From Alphaproteobacteria bacterium bin52 (GTDB taxonomy: Bacteria > Pseudomonadota > Alphaproteobacteria > Thalassobaculales > Thalassobaculaceae): a stretch of DNA of 62,973 nt. This document shows positions 40,408-48,092 of the stretch, piece by piece. Within the stretch, counting starts at the first letter, position 1, and each line of letters opens with the position of its first letter. A program made the position numbers and the translations under genes. The notes under the pieces are model-generated. The model worked only from the letters and a program-made list of their open reading frames with translations, made no database searches and had not been told where the DNA came from. The DNA lies in NCBI GenBank assembly GCA_002238645.1, contig MPMT01000023.1:1-62973 (forward strand). The letters are read 5' to 3'.

Positions 40408-41442
40408 TCAATCGGGTTTCCGCGCCAGGAAGCAGTACAAAGGCGTGAAGATGCCGGTTCTGCCGCCCGCGACATAGGCCTTGGCAGTTCGATCCATGAG
40501 CCGGATAACGTCTGCGGAGCCTTTCGGTAACGCATTCAGCGCCTCGGCCACTTTCGCCACGCCGATGAAAACCTTACGACCCAACGGTATTCTGTGCAAG
40601 GCGTTGCCGAGAATTCCATCCCTGGACTCCATAGGTCGATACCATGGAGTGGACGGCCCCTCCCTGATGCCCAGGTCGGCGCTCTCAATGACGTGAAAGC
40701 CCGCCAGTTCGAGCGCCCGGTTCACTTCGTCCATCGCGGCGATATCCCGCAGAGCGACGCCGTGCATGAGATCCTTTTTGATGGCCGCATGTCGGCTGTC
40801 GTTCGGATTGAACTTGTCCGTCATGCACATTTCCTGACCCCAGAAGAGAGACCCGGGTTTCAGCACGCGGAAGATTTCGGCGAACGCGCCAGCCTTGTCC
40901 GGCGCATGGCATGTCGATTCGATGGCATAACCCCGGTCGAAGGTGCAGTCTTCGAAGACGCTCATGTCCATGAAATCGGATGCGACGCAGTCGACCAGAT
41001 GGTCGAGCCCCGCTTCGCCATTCAGCGACCGCGCCTTCTGCAGCTGAATTTCGCTGTTGTTGACCCCTACGACCCGGACCCCGGCCTCCCGGGCAACCCG
41101 GCGCATCGGGCCGCCGATTCCGCAACCGACATCGATCACCGTCATTCCTTCCTTCAGTTCCAGCTTGGCGATGATCGACCGCTGGTGTCCGATCTTGGCG
41201 TCGCTCAGGCTCTCCCCAGGTTTCAGGGGCGCGAAGTGCAGGGATTCGCCCCAACCGAACACCATGAATTCGTTGCAGAGATTATAGTACTCCTGAACGG
41301 TTTCAGCGTGGCTATACTCGCCGCGCGCAGCATTCCTGGACAGCGCTCGGTCGGTCCAGCCGTCGAAGCGTTCCACGCGACGGGCGACATTCGACCCACG
41401 GTACGCGGTCTTCAAGTCTCGGGACAAATCGCTGAATTTCAT
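40408..41442 (-). CDS. sterol C-24-methyltransferase (ERG6/SMT)-type enzyme
   Basis: 344 residues, close to yeast ERG6 length. SMT-specific regions are present: YYNLCNEFMVFGWGESLHF (52-70), the SAM motif DVGCGIGGPMRR (104-115), IESTCHAPD in place of the IEATCHAP of ERG6, EMCMTDKFNPND, and a C-terminal GGRTGIFTPLYCFLARKP that aligns with the ERG6 tail. Generic small-molecule methyltransferases lack these. It should methylate an isoprenoid side-chain double bond. No squalene epoxidase or cyclase gene is in the window, so the substrate could be a sterol, another triterpenoid or a tocopherol-like lipid. Confidence 0.85.
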   Translation of the reverse strand: MKFSDLSRDLKTAYRGSNVARRVERFDGWTDRALSRNAARGEYSHAETVQEYYNLCNEFMVFGWGESLHFAPLKPGESLSDAKIGHQRSIIAKLELKEGMTVIDVGCGIGGPMRRVAREAGVRVVGVNNSEIQLQKARSLNGEAGLDHLVDCVASDFMDMSVFEDCTFDRGYAIESTCHAPDKAGAFAEIFRVLKPGSLFWGQEMCMTDKFNPNDSRHAAIKKDLMHGVALRDIAAMDEVNRALELAGFHVIESADLGIREGPSTPWYRPMESRDGILGNALHRIPLGRKVFIGVAKVAEALNALPKGSADVIRLMDRTAKAYVAGGRTGIFTPLYCFLARKPD

Positions 41443-41519
41443 GGCGTGACCAATTCCTTCGCTTCGGTGTGTACGTGCCGGGAATCCCTTGCGAACGGGC
41501 GGGGCAGGTCTGCCGGGTC

Positions 41520-42997
41520 CTCACGCATGCACGGAGCACCGTGCGACGTGTTCTGCTTCAATGCGTCTTTCCGGCCTTCCGTGAACCCGGTCCGGTGGCC
41601 CAGCGAGGCACTGGTGAGGCGGGTCTGACCCCATGATCCGATGACCGGGGTCGGGATCACGCGTGCGATCACGGCAGCCGCCGAGATGGGCGACCGGAGC
41701 CACCGCATCGTCGAGCCGATCCGGGTCCCGGAGGCCTTGTTCAGATGCACGGTCGTGCAGGAGGTCGAGTTCGTGATCGGCGAACATCATCTGTGGCCCG
41801 CAGACGGGTACCTGGCGTCCGGGCAATGTCATGACCATGATGCGCCAGGAGATGACGGCATTGATGGCGATGGCCCGCTGCAGCCGTTCGGCGGTGCGGA
41901 ACAGCAAGTGCTCCACCCTGCAGCCGGACCTGAGCGCACGGAAGAAGTCCTCGATGCGCCAGCGCTGGGGGCAGTAGCCGCCGCCGGCTGCCTCAGTGGC
42001 AGTCGTGACCGTGACCTCCCGTGCTGCTTGCGCCACGTCGGTGAATCCGTCAAGCCAGCGCCGCCGCTGACGTCGTGTCTCCGGTCCGCATGCCACCGCG
42101 CCGAAGTTGAGGTCGAGCGCTCCGAGCGGCAGGCCGGTCGCGGTCACAGCCAGGGTCGCATGCATCGACAGACCGAGGCTCTTCGCACCGGTCTGCTTCG
42201 TGCCGGTGGTCTTCCTGCCGCCGCTGCTGTTGCGGGCCTTGATCTTCCCTTCCGGGCAGGCCGCCAGCAGACCCGCGCGCTTCACCAGACGTGCCGACAG
42301 GCGCTCGTCACCCAAGGGCGCTCCTCCAAACTCGTTGGTGGCCCACTCGGTCGCGTTCAGATCCTCTCCCGGCTCCAGGGGCATGATCGATGCCCTCAAC
42401 CCCAAGCCTGCGACGCCCGTTCCGTGCCAGAGCGTGCATGAAGGTCGAATTGACCGTCAGCGCACGCTGCTTGCTCACATCCCGGCGGCCCCGCGTCCCG
42501 GCCGACCATGAGGAAGTCTGCCGCCCTCAGACAGGTCCCCGCCACCCCCGCATCGGCAAGGCTCTCTACCAGCCAGGGACATTACCCGTAACGGGCCTCG
42601 AAGTCCCGCAGCAGGCGCCCCGGCCCATTGTCAGGTGTGGGCAACGCACTGATGGGCGGATCAGGAAGCAGCTCAGGCAGACCACGCGGTAAAGGTGGTC
42701 GCGGCGTCCGTCATCGCTCCACGCCATCCACCGATCACGCGCCGACACCCGCAGGGCAGCAACAGGGAACCCGAGGACGCCCGGCCAGCCGTGGCCCGAG
42801 CCCACAAGGTCGCGCACCGGACAACCGGCAAAGATCGTCATGCCGTGTGGAGGTTCGCGCGCCATCAGCGTGTGCCACAGCTCTCGCTCACGGCGCTGAG
42901 TCAGCACGAGGGCATCGAGATCCCGGATCCGGGCCGGGTGCGCCGGGACATCGACCGGTTCGGAAACCGCGGCTCCAGGCTGAGGCAGCCTGTTCAT
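41520..42997 (-). pseudogene. decayed transposase: DUF4338 (DruA-like) N-terminal part plus Tn5/IS4-type DDE part
   Basis: Read from 42997 down: REPPHGMTIFAGCPVRDLV, SGHGWPGVLGFPVAALRVSA and CFLIRPSVRCPHL are a DUF4338/DruA-like domain; after a frameshift LLRDFEARYG-stop-CPWLVESLADAG continues it. Then DLNATEWATNEFGGAPLGDERLSAR is the Tn5-type N-terminus, with a large internal deletion before RWRIEDFFRALRSGCRVEHLL (the YREKK-region equivalent), and another frameshift before TSASLGHRTGFTEGRKDALKQN. The order matches known DUF4338-IS4 transposases (family knowledge). Several frameshifts and the deletion make it inactive. Confidence 0.7.
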
Positions 42998-43373
42998 CGC
43001 CGCCCGCTGTGGCGTCGGCAGGCAGGATCGCGGTGACCCGCGAACGTGCCGTCTCGTTGCCCAGGACGCGACTGATCCGGGACTGCGGCCTAATGACGCC
43101 CGTGTACACAGGACAGCAGTCGTGTTGTTCAGGCCATTTCCTGACTACACAGTCGCGCCAGCAGTGTACAAGTGTCAGGAATTCGCACACGGATCCGGCT
43201 CTGTTTCAGGCACTGGGGAGAGTCGAAGTACGGGAACACCGCTCAGAGCGGTTAGCCGAGGAAAGAGGGCCTGACCTCGTTGGCGAACAGCTCCCGGTAT
43301 GTTGTCCTTTTGCCAACCGTCCTTCGCACAGGAAAGTTCAATCCACCTTTTGCCGGGTTCTCACCGGGATGGG
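42998..43373 (+). other. gene-poor stretch between transposase remnants
   Basis: No supportable gene on either strand. The minus strand has short open runs (for example FPVRRTVGKRTTYRELFANE near 43260-43320) that might be more IS110-type or foreign coding debris. Confidence 0.35.
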
Positions 43374-43629
43374 TCAAGACCGTCGAAGCTGCGGCGCATG
43401 TTCGTCGGCGCCGTCGACAGCCAGATGCCGCCTGACGACCAGCCCCCAAGCATCAGGATCGCCGCACGCGAAGCGCGACTCCACGCACCGCGGGCAAGAC
43501 GCGACCACGTCCAGAACCTTCTCCCGACTTGACCTTCCTGCGGAACGCAACGGGTCCATCAGTTGTCGTTCCGTGCATCTGGAAACTGTGCTTCGCCAGG
43601 TCGATCCCGATCATGCTAACCTCGGTCAT
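43374..43629 (-). pseudogene. IS110-family transposase, 5' remnant (copy A)
   Basis: From ATG 43629 the frame gives MTEVSMIGIDLAKHSFQMHG followed by PVAFRRKV, the RuvC-like N-terminus of IS110-type transposases with the first catalytic Asp. A frameshift follows; another frame continues VLDVVASCPRCV then degenerates. The remaining transposase, including the serine-containing C-terminal domain, is missing. Confidence 0.7.
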
Positions 43630-43703
43630 GGATGTTCGCTCCTCGGCGTGGGCGACGTGATGCACCGCCCTGGCCCACTTCGATGCCGTCGGGAGGGGGC
43701 GTC
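43567..43703. repeat. diverged IS110-end repeat, copy A
   Basis: This stretch and 44757-44884 align over most of their length: CTTCGCCAGGTCGA / CGTCGCCAGGTCGA, and near the right end CCACTTCGATGCCGTCGGGAGGGGGCGTC versus TCACTTCAATGCCGCGGGAGGGGCGTC. Both cover the start codon region and upstream end of an IS110-like element. Confidence 0.6.
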
Positions 43704-43728
43704 GGATAGACAGAATGGGGAGGCCGCC

Positions 43729-44133
43729 ATGGACGATCGAATTTTTCACATCGTCGGCGACGCGCCAGCCCCGGTGGCGCCATATAGCCACGCAGTCGAA
43801 GTCGATGGCTGGCTGTTCGTTACCGGCCAGCTTCCGATCGACCCGGCTGATAACGATGCGCCGTTGCCATCGGGTATCGAAAACCAGACCCGTACCGTAC
43901 TTGATAATCTTGAGATCGTTCTCGGTCGTGCCGGTTACGCTTTGACGGATGTGGTGAGTGCACGCGTGTTCATCACCGATTTTTGTCGCGATTACGCAGC
44001 AATGAACGCGGTTTACGCGAGCTATTTCGATGCTGACCGACTGCCAGCGCGAACCTGCGTCGGCGTGAGTGGATTGGCGCGCGAGGCACTGGTCGAGATC
44101 GATTTCGTCGCCCGTAAATCGGGCGAGAACTGA
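43729..44133 (+). CDS. RidA family deaminase-like protein
   Basis: 134 residues. YSHAVEVDGWLFVTGQLPID is the RidA N-terminal core; Arg108 in LPARTCVGV and Glu123 in LVEIDFVA match the residues that bind imine/enamine acids in active RidA proteins. It removes reactive 2-aminoacrylate-type intermediates. ATG 43729 has GGGGAGG upstream. Intact, but it lies between two IS110 5' remnants, which suggests that transposition brought it here or trapped it. Confidence 0.9.
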   Translation: MDDRIFHIVGDAPAPVAPYSHAVEVDGWLFVTGQLPIDPADNDAPLPSGIENQTRTVLDNLEIVLGRAGYALTDVVSARVFITDFCRDYAAMNAVYASYFDADRLPARTCVGVSGLAREALVEIDFVARKSGEN

Positions 44134-44144
44134 CCCAAGGCAGA

Positions 44145-44237
44145 GTTTGGCACGGTACGCACATCAAGCACATCTTCGCCAAGTACGGCATCTCCCGGCA
44201 GGCGGAACTGGTGCTGTCGTGCACCGACATGCCATAG
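44145..44237 (+). pseudogene. LuxR-type HTH C-terminal remnant
   Basis: The frame from 44151 reads GTHIKHIFAKYGISRQAELVLS and ends in TAG at 44235. This is the recognition-helix end of a LuxR/FixJ-type HTH (VRTHIKHIFAKTGVSRQAELV in family members). The preceding TVRT is in another frame, so a one-base shift separates it from the rest, which is gone. Confidence 0.55.
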
Positions 44238-44264
44238 GTGTCGGGCCGGATGCCGCGCGAGCGC

Positions 44265-44375
44265 TCAGATGTGGATGCGCTCGATCTCGTCGAGCGAAAT
44301 CTCCTCGAGCAGCCTGTTGTAGAACTGCGTCGTCCGCGTCGAGGCGTGCCCCGAACTACGGACGTCCTGGTGGAG
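44265..44375 (-). pseudogene. tyrosine recombinase/integrase C-terminal remnant
   Basis: The minus-strand frame ends GHASTRTTQFYNRLLEEISLDEIERIHI before a stop at 44265. GHASTRTTQ-x-Y is the C-terminal box of phage-type and XerC/D-like integrases, with the nucleophile Tyr in the QFYNR segment. Only the last 35 or so residues remain. Confidence 0.6.
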
Positions 44376-44721
44376 CAGCGTGTTCGGGGAGGTCGCCCGC
44401 TCGGGAGGTCGATGACGACTGGATAGTGTCGTCGTCACGGTCGGCGGTGCTGGTGCCTGGTCCGGGTGGCTGGCAGGAGCTGTACGAGTGCGAATGCGAC
44501 CGTTCGGAGCGGGCGGCGGCCCGTGCCGAGGCGGTGGCCGAGCGCGAAGCACTGGCCATGAAGATGACGCCGCAGCAAAGTGCCTCGGCGCAGGATCAGC
44601 TGCGCACGGAGAACTGTTTCCCGGGCTTGCTGGAACCGCACCTGGAACGCTGCCCGTCGAGGCAGCCCGAGAGCCCCTGCCGGGGCTTTCGGATACTGCG
44701 ATCGACACCGGGTTGTCTGGC
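44376..44721 (+). other. unassigned stretch between integrase tail and tandem repeat
   Basis: Open frames exist on both strands, including a plus-strand run with a glutamate/alanine-rich segment (RAAARAEAVAEREALAMKM). None resolves to a family. Probably further mobile-element debris. Confidence 0.35.
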
Positions 44722-44761
44722 CACGTGACCGGACACGATCTCACGTGACCGGACAGGATCT
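44722..44761. repeat. 20-bp tandem direct repeat with CACGTG core
   Basis: CACGTGACCGGACACGATCT (44722-44741) is followed directly by CACGTGACCGGACAGGATCT (44742-44761), one mismatch. Each copy starts with the palindrome CACGTG. Repeated short blocks like this occur at IS21-family ends as transposase-binding sites; no istA/istB frame survives nearby. Confidence 0.6.
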
Positions 44762-44884
44762 GCGGAAACTGCGCGTCGCCAGGTCGAACCCCATCACGCC
44801 GATACCGGTCGTGGATGGGTATTTCTCCAGGTGGGCTTTGCGGTGCATCACCCTGGTTCACTTCAATGCCGCGGGAGGGGCGTC
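44757..44884 (-). pseudogene. IS110-family transposase, 5' remnant (copy B)
   Basis: The minus strand gives a degraded VMGFDLATRSF that corresponds to MIGIDLAKHSF of copy A, plus the matching upstream end (see repeat copy A). Nothing more of the transposase is left, since the tandem repeat begins right behind it. Confidence 0.5.
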
Positions 44885-45038
44885 TGGCTCCATCGCTGAC
44901 CCTGTCCGGGCCACCGCGCAGATTGTGCTGAACCGCCTGGAAGTGCTATAGCCGACACCGGTACCCGGCCCGGGGACGGTCGGAACCAGCACCTGGCAGG
45001 AGACCCGGTGCGCCACAGTCCCCTGGGGGCACACTCAC

Positions 45039-45803
45039 ATGGCACGACGCAGAAAGCTCTACGAGGGCAAGGCCAAGGTCCTCTACGAGGGACCTGAGCC
45101 TGGAACACTGATTCAGTACTTCAAGGATGACGCAACCGCCTTCAACAATGCCAAGAAGGGTGTCATCACCGGCAAGGGAGTGCTGAACAACCGCATCAGC
45201 GAGTATCTGATGACGCGGTTGGCCGAGGTCGGAATTCCGACCCACTTTGTCCGGCGCCTCAACATGCGCGAACAGCTGATCCGCGAAGTCGAGATCATCC
45301 CGATCGAGGTCGTGGTGCGCAACATAGCCGCGGGATCGATCTGCAAGCGCCTCGACCTCGAGGAGGGCAAGATGCTGCCCCGCTCGATCGTCGAATACTA
45401 CTACAAGTCCGACCGGCTGAACGATCCGCTGGTAGCCGAGGAGCACATCACCGCCTTCGGCTGGGCATCGGCCCAGGACATCGACGACATGATGTCGATG
45501 TCGCTTCGCATCAACGACTTCCTGTCAGGCCTGCTGATCGGGGTCGGTCTGCGCCTGGTCGACTTCAAGCTCGAGTTCGGCCGCTACTACACCGAGGAAT
45601 CGGTGATCGTCGTACTGGCGGACGAGATCAGTCCGGACAACTGCCGACTGTGGGATTCCGGAACCAACGAGAAGCTCGACAAGGACCGGTTCCGCCGGGA
45701 TCTCGGGGGTGAACGCGAGGCCTACCAGGAGGTTGCCAGGCGTCTCGGCGTGCTTCCCGAGGCGGGCCCGATGGACCTGAAGGGACCGAAGGCGATCCAG
45801 TAG
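45039..45803 (+). CDS. purC: SAICAR synthase PurC
   Basis: 254 residues. It contains [13 protein letters not shown] (ATP-binding), [30 protein letters not shown] and [10 protein letters not shown] followed by [13 protein letters not shown]. It ligates CAIR and aspartate in purine synthesis. Intact and close to the family norm. The island to its left ends about 150 bp upstream. Followed by purS. Confidence 0.97.
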   Translation: MARRRKLYEGKAKVLYEGPEPGTLIQYFKDDATAFNNAKKGVITGKGVLNNRISEYLMTRLAEVGIPTHFVRRLNMREQLIREVEIIPIEVVVRNIAAGSICKRLDLEEGKMLPRSIVEYYYKSDRLNDPLVAEEHITAFGWASAQDIDDMMSMSLRINDFLSGLLIGVGLRLVDFKLEFGRYYTEESVIVVLADEISPDNCRLWDSGTNEKLDKDRFRRDLGGEREAYQEVARRLGVLPEAGPMDLKGPKAIQ

Positions 45804-45820
45804 CGGGCGGGGAGCGCTGC

Positions 45821-46075
45821 ATGCGCGCACGCGTTCACATCACGCTCCGCAGCGGCGTGCTCGACCCGCAGGGCCAGGCCATCCGCAATGCCCTGCATTC
45901 GCTCGGTTTCGGTGACGTGCGCGACGTGCGCCAGGGCAAGTACATCGAGCTCGACATCGACGGCACGGACCCTGATGCGACCGGCGCCGAGGTGCGCCGC
46001 ATGTGCGAAACCCTGCTCGCCAACCCGGTGATCGAGACCTACCGCGTCGAGGTCGTTCCGGGCCCGGAGGCCTGA
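45821..46075 (+). CDS. purS: FGAM synthase small subunit PurS
   Basis: 84 residues. ARVHITLRSGVLDPQGQAI is the PurS N-terminus and the following GFGDVRDVRQGKYIELDID completes the fold. PurS bridges PurL and PurQ in the FGAM synthase complex. The gene is 17 bp after purC. In many alphaproteobacteria purQ and purL come next, but here the next gene is convergent and overlaps the purS end by 37 nt. Confidence 0.95.
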   Translation: MRARVHITLRSGVLDPQGQAIRNALHSLGFGDVRDVRQGKYIELDIDGTDPDATGAEVRRMCETLLANPVIETYRVEVVPGPEA

Positions 46076-46476
46076 CCGGGCGCCGGTAGCGCGATGCCGG
46101 AACACGGCCTGTAGACGACCGGCCGCGCACCCTGGCGCACCAGCCTCGTCTGTCCCATCTGCTCCAGGATGAACACCTGGCGGGGTTCGGGAGAGTGAAG
46201 CTCGCGCGACGGCTCGACGACGATCTGCTCTCCGTCAAGCCGGTAGCGCGAGCGCGAGATCACCAGCGGTGCGGTGCCCGTGCTCGAGCCGACCTCGGGC
46301 AGCATCCTGAAGTACCGGCCGTTGTCGAAGACCAGCACCGGGTCGGTGGACTGGCACCGCGGCTCGCCGCCGTCATCCACCACGCCCCATGTTCCCGCAA
46401 CCGGATCGGCTCCCGCGGCGGCCGGCAGCAGGCCGAAAAGGACAGCCGCGGCCCGCGGCCACGCCTGTCCGGCCAC
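46039..46476 (-). CDS. small secreted protein of unknown function
   Basis: 145 residues. A signal peptide is clear (WPRAAAVLFGLLPAAAGADP, cleavage near residue 23). The mature part begins VAGTWGVVDDGGEPRCQS, with two cysteines (Cys41 and one near residue 124 in YRPCSG) that could form a disulfide, in a beta-rich pattern. No family recognised. It starts 3 bp after the crotonase-family gene and is last in that operon. Confidence 0.7.
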   Translation of the reverse strand: MAGQAWPRAAAVLFGLLPAAAGADPVAGTWGVVDDGGEPRCQSTDPVLVFDNGRYFRMLPEVGSSTGTAPLVISRSRYRLDGEQIVVEPSRELHSPEPRQVFILEQMGQTRLVRQGARPVVYRPCSGIALPAPGQASGPGTTSTR

Positions 46477-46479
46477 CGG

Positions 46480-47253
46480 TCAGCCCGACCGCCTGCGATC
46501 GAAGAACCGCTGCATCATGCGCCGGGGCTCGTCGGTCCGGTAGGAGCGCGCCAGCGCCTCGATGCCGACGCGCACACCGTCCTCGATCGACAGGCGTTCC
46601 CAGTCGTTGACGAGCCGCTTCTGGGCCCGGACCGCCAGCGGTCCGGCCGAAGCGATGGTATCGGCGGTTTCGCCGACCGCGGCGTCGAGTTCCGCCTGGT
46701 CGCCGGCGAGCTGCTCGAGAAACCCCCAGCGATCGGCGGTGGAGGCGTCGATGACCTGGCCGGTCATGACCAGCCATGAACTGCGACCCCATCCGACGAG
46801 ACGGGGCAGCAATGCCGCCTCGATGACCGAGGGCAGTCCGACCTGAACCTCGGGCATGCCGAACACCGCGTTCGACGAGGCAATGCGGATGTCGGCGGCC
46901 GCTGCCATTTCCATCCCGGCGCCGAGGCAGTAGCCGTTGACGCGGGCGATCACCGGCACCGGAAGGGTCCGCATGGCCCGGAACAGCCGGTGCAACCCGG
47001 AAATGAAACGTCGGGCGCTGTCTTCCTCCAGGGCACGCAGTTCGTTGAGGTCAGCTCCACCGACGAATGCCTTCGCGCCGGCGCCGGTGAGAACGACCGC
47101 GCGCAGCTTCTCGTCCGTGCCAAGCTCCTCGAAGACCCGGGTCAGTTCGGCGACCGAGGCGCTGTCCAGCGCGTTCAGCCTGGACTGCCGGTCGTGGGTG
47201 ACGGCAGCGATGGTGCCGCCGGCGTGGGCGCGGTGTTCGACGGTGACTGGCAC
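46480..47253 (-). CDS. enoyl-CoA hydratase/isomerase family protein
   Basis: 257 residues, crotonase fold. The oxyanion hole is in KAFVGGADLNEL and GYCLGAGMEMAAAADIRIAS. The Glu144-type acid is present in GMPEVQVGLPS, but the Glu164 position is in GRSSWLV and lacks an acid. One catalytic acid fits an isomerase-type or otherwise altered reaction better than standard hydration. Middle gene of a three-gene minus operon (gaps of 3 bp). Confidence 0.88.
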   Translation of the reverse strand: MPVTVEHRAHAGGTIAAVTHDRQSRLNALDSASVAELTRVFEELGTDEKLRAVVLTGAGAKAFVGGADLNELRALEEDSARRFISGLHRLFRAMRTLPVPVIARVNGYCLGAGMEMAAAADIRIASSNAVFGMPEVQVGLPSVIEAALLPRLVGWGRSSWLVMTGQVIDASTADRWGFLEQLAGDQAELDAAVGETADTIASAGPLAVRAQKRLVNDWERLSIEDGVRVGIEALARSYRTDEPRRMMQRFFDRRRSG

Positions 47254-47256
47254 GTC

Positions 47257-48036
47257 TCAGGTCTCCTCGTTGACATCGGTCGGGGTGCCGCCCAGCGAGC
47301 GGACCAGTGCACGGACCTCCTCGGCGGCCAGTTCGATGCGGTCGCGTCCGGTGCCGCGCATCACCAGTGTGGTTCCGAAGGCTCCGGCACGGTAGTAGGG
47401 ATAGCTCCCGATCCCGACATCGGGGTAACGTTCCTGGATCCCTCCCAGTCCCCCCGCCACCACGCCCTCGCCGAGATCACAGACCACCGAGAGCGAGTGC
47501 ATCCGGTCTCCACCGCGCAGGGAGGGTAGCAATTCCTGCACCATGGCCTGAAACACGCTCGGAACTCCGGCCATCACGTGGACATTGCCGATGGTAAACC
47601 CGGGTGCGGCCGAGACCGGGTTGCGGATCAGCACCGCGCTGGCCGGGGCGCGCGCCATCCGCATCCGCGCCTCGTTGAGTTCGAGTCCGCGCCGTGCGGC
47701 GTGTTCGCGCATGCGCCGCACTGCCTCGGGGTGACGTTCGACCGCAACTCCGAACGCCTCGGCAACCGCATCGCAGGTAATGTCGTCGTGGGTCGGACCG
47801 ATGCCGCCGGACGTAAAGACGTGATCGTGGCGCTCCCGCAGTTCGTTGACCGCCCGGACGATGGCATCGGTCCGGTCGGTGACCACCCGGACCTCCTCGA
47901 GCCGGATGCCGGCTTCGACCAGCTGTTCGGCCAGATATGAGAGGTTGGCGTCCCGGGTGCGACCGGACAGGATCTCGTCGCCGATGATGACAAGGGCCGC
48001 GGTCACGATTGCTGAAGCTGCGGACGGGGACGTCAT
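47257..48036 (-). CDS. MoaB/CinA N-terminal-type molybdopterin-binding domain protein
   Basis: 259 residues. ALVIIGDEILSGRTRDANLSYLAEQL at the N-terminus and FTSGGIGPTHDDIT are the CinA/MoaB nucleotide-phosphate-binding motifs; the C-terminal CinA amidase domain is absent. Such stand-alone proteins are annotated competence/damage-inducible protein A-like. The role is uncertain (pyrophosphatase on ADP-ribose or FAD has been proposed for relatives). First gene of the operon, divergent from sfsA. Confidence 0.88.
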   Translation of the reverse strand: MTSPSAASAIVTAALVIIGDEILSGRTRDANLSYLAEQLVEAGIRLEEVRVVTDRTDAIVRAVNELRERHDHVFTSGGIGPTHDDITCDAVAEAFGVAVERHPEAVRRMREHAARRGLELNEARMRMARAPASAVLIRNPVSAAPGFTIGNVHVMAGVPSVFQAMVQELLPSLRGGDRMHSLSVVCDLGEGVVAGGLGGIQERYPDVGIGSYPYYRAGAFGTTLVMRGTGRDRIELAAEEVRALVRSLGGTPTDVNEET

Positions 48037-48092
48037 GGCGTCGGTCCCGGGCTATGGTTGTCGTGCGGCACAATCGCGCAGGGAAAGGGACC

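Noticed and set aside
42566..42997. Possible Druantia defence gene (DruA-like)
   Set aside because: The DUF4338 region is broken and is followed in order by IS4/Tn5-type transposase blocks, so it is a transposase pseudogene; no DruB-E genes are present.
42628..43728. N-terminal extension of the RidA gene (501-residue frame)
   Set aside because: The upstream part is antisense to transposase remnants; RidA proteins are about 130 residues and begin at 43729.
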